Assembly (NCBI GenBank): GCA_017446265.1
Contig: JAFSRD010000008.1
Span: forward strand, 24,175-88,174
Source: Treponema sp.
Lineage (GTDB): Bacteria; Spirochaetota; Spirochaetia; Treponematales; Treponemataceae
DNA: 64,000 bases
Direction: 5' to 3'
Each line of letters starts with the position of its first letter. Position 1 is the stretch's first letter. The position numbers were made by a program, and so were the translations under genes. Under the pieces are notes generated by a model. That model was not told where the DNA came from. It saw only the letters and a program-made list of their open reading frames with translations, and did no database searches. Positions 63,025 to 64,000 of this stretch are shown here, piece after piece.

Positions 63025-63077
63025 CACCGTAATTGAAAATATTTGATATGGGAGTGCCTCCGATAAAATCGTTTAGG

Positions 63078-63215
63078 TTAAGGGCATCTCTAAAAACTCA
63101 CTTTCGTGATTTTTTAGAGATTGCCGACGAGTTTTTCGCCTTGAAATTGCAAGGCGAAAAACATCGCATTTTCAAAGTTACTTCTAAAAACTGAAGTTTT
63201 TAGAAGTTCCCTTAA
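63078..63215. repeat. Cloverleaf-like palindromic element with three hairpins inside an outer stem
   Basis: Outer stem TTAAGGG (63078-63084) and CCCTTAA (63209-63215). Inside are three perfect hairpins: ATCTCTAAAAA/TTTTTAGAGAT (63086-63121), GTTTTTCGCCTTG/CAAGGCGAAAAAC (63131-63162) and ACTTCTAAAAACT/AGTTTTTAGAAGT (63180-63207). It codes for nothing. It stands at the border between normal and AT-rich sequence. Confidence 0.85.
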
Positions 63216-63363
63216 ATATACTGTATAATTTGGGAAATGAGTATCCTCGTATAAAGAATTTTTTTATAAACGATAAACTAACTTAATTTTTTGATAACTC
63301 CAATATGTTCTATGAATCTTTAAATCTAAACTATATTTCTATTGCTTGGATATTCATATGCCA
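63216..63363 (-). other. AT-rich stretch with short degenerate coding fragments
   Basis: No intact frame. On the minus strand, after the end of the broken gene at 63364, ATG GCA TAT and following codons give a dozen sensible residues and then a stop; further short pieces follow in other frames. It probably holds remains of a decayed gene. Base composition is much lower in GC than the rest of the window. Confidence 0.4.
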
Positions 63364-63546
63364 TTAATTGAGAACCTCTTCGACCTTATCAATATCTTTT
63401 GCGAGTTCCTGTAAATCGATGCTATTTAATAATTTTTCAGTAGAACTAATAGCATCTCCTATTTAATGCCGTAGACAAGTTCCCAGAGGCTTCAATGCTT
63501 ACGATACCAAGTTCATCCAATTTTTTTGAATATCTTCTCGTGTCAT
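63364..63546 (-). pseudogene. Small broken gene with good ribosome site
   Basis: AGGAGG and seven bases precede ATG 63546. Two one-base shifts are needed to read it: MTREDIQK, then LDELGIVSIEASGNLSTAL, then GDAISSTEKLLNSIDLQELA and a stop at 63364. The restored product would be about 60 residues, acidic and helical, of a size usual for immunity or antitoxin proteins, but no family is recognised. It is downstream of the partial gene at 63764-64000. Confidence 0.55.
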
Positions 63547-63701
63547 AAAGCATCCTCCTTCAATAAAAATATTTTTAACTCCAAAGACAACCATTTTATT
63601 ATATATATCTTTATAGTTTTCGTCTACAAAAATATTTTACATTTTTCTTTTCTTCGCTACAGTGTTCATTTCTTCAATTTCATTTCTGTCATCAATATCT
63701 C
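63547..63701 (-). other. AT-rich spacer with open but broken coding fragments
   Basis: Minus-strand frames such as NIFVDENYKDIYNKMVVFGV run in the same frame up to the start of the broken small gene. They may be the end of a preceding decayed gene. No intact gene, no repeat. Confidence 0.35.
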
Positions 63702-63746
63702 AAAAAAAATCCGTTACAAAACACTGTACGCATTTTGCAACGGATT
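63702..63746 (-). terminator. Rho-independent terminator of the right-edge gene
   Basis: Minus strand: AATCCGTT, G, CAAAA, 11-base loop, TTTTG, T, AACGGATT, followed by eight T. It lies just beyond the stop at 63764. Confidence 0.8.
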
Positions 63747-63763
63747 ACCTCATTCCCCCCTAT

Positions 63764-64000
63764 CTAATTCTTACCCACTCTCGGTGCAGCGTACTCCCAA
63801 GTAGCACCTGCCCAACCTTGAGCGGTTTGTTTTGTTTTTATCCAGCCGTTTGAGCCAGGCTTTCCAAGCACATCGCCTGTTTTGCCTCCTTCAGCATCTT
63901 GCAACCGATTCCAAACACCACCATATTTTGTTTCGACCGTGTCGTTAAGGCCACCTTGCCATTCGCGTGTTTCACTTTTTAGCGTAGGCACCACAACATA
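63764..64000 (-). CDS. C-terminal part of an unrecognised protein, cut by the window edge
   Basis: 78 residues are visible, open to the edge, so a GTG at 63994 need not be the start. The piece is rich in Trp and Gly (EWQGGLNDTVETKYGGVWN, GSNGWIKTKQTAQGWAGATW) and may be a secreted or surface protein end. I do not recognise it. A strong terminator follows. The lone small broken gene behind it invites the idea of a toxin end and its immunity gene, which is only a guess. Confidence 0.5.
   Translation of the reverse strand, partial: YVVVPTLKSETREWQGGLNDTVETKYGGVWNRLQDAEGGKTGDVLGKPGSNGWIKTKQTAQGWAGATWEYAAPRVGKN

Noticed and set aside
63526..63853. Plus-strand frames rich in Phe, Ile and Ser
   Set aside because: They are the reverse of degenerate minus-strand sequence and the terminator, with no start signals.

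Overview
The window looks like a chromosomal segment of a Treponema-like spirochaete. By eye the GC content is mid-40s, apart from an AT-rich right end. The grounds are the many lipoproteins with loose spirochaetal lipoboxes (FASC, IVSC, FFSC, SFAC), a TPP-riboswitch-controlled thiBPQ operon like those known in oral and venereal treponemes, hflKC, asnA, and several large secreted proteins with no obvious family. The species is not identified.

Layout. 1-2665 (-): an AddA/RexA-type helicase-nuclease cut by the left edge. 2739-16805 (-): one tightly coupled nine-gene operon with two TPR lipoproteins, a small lipoprotein, a TolC-type outer-membrane protein, a membrane-fusion lipoprotein, two Ig-like lipoproteins and two RND transporter subunits. 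A perfect palindrome overlaps its promoter. 16945-17817 (+): secreted DNA/RNA nuclease. 17913-20992 (-): pgk, tpiA and an exported SAM-hydroxide adenosyltransferase family protein. 21096-24838 (-): a lipoprotein and a large membrane-anchored protein of unknown function. 24915-31762: small unknown protein, gap, metallophosphoesterase, a stand-alone (p)ppGpp-hydrolase-like HD protein, valS, DUF4230. 31864-35593 (+): hflK, hflC and a one-TM protein. 35611-36123 (-): NUMOD4/HNH endonuclease. 36568-38058 (+): biotin-dependent carboxyltransferase subunit behind a hairpin leader.

38091-47035 holds a nearly complete Lsr (AI-2 uptake and processing) locus: lsrA, lsrC, lsrD, lsrB, lsrF on the minus strand and lsrR, lsrK plus a cupin gene divergently. 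lsrG is absent and lsrC carries an apparent one-base frameshift. 47162-51161: a COG0523 metal GTPase with a long His-rich loop, a D-2-hydroxyacid dehydrogenase, asnA, apt. 51298-57461 (+): a receptor adenylate cyclase, a FecR-domain/beta-sandwich repeat protein and a predicted outer-membrane barrel in one overlapping operon. 57458-58063 (-): YgjV-like membrane domain fused to a GNAT-like domain. 58165-61818: TPP riboswitch and thiBPQ. 61948-63024: ogt and a COG2426 membrane protein. 63025-64000: a cloverleaf-shaped palindromic repeat, then AT-rich degenerate genes and the end of a further gene.

Two genome-level patterns stand out. First, many operon-leading genes have a -10 box ending six to eight bases before the ATG and no Shine-Dalgarno, which suggests leaderless mRNAs. 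Second, several families of small palindromic repeats sit in the intergenic regions, including one whose outer stem appears to vary in a compensatory way between copies.
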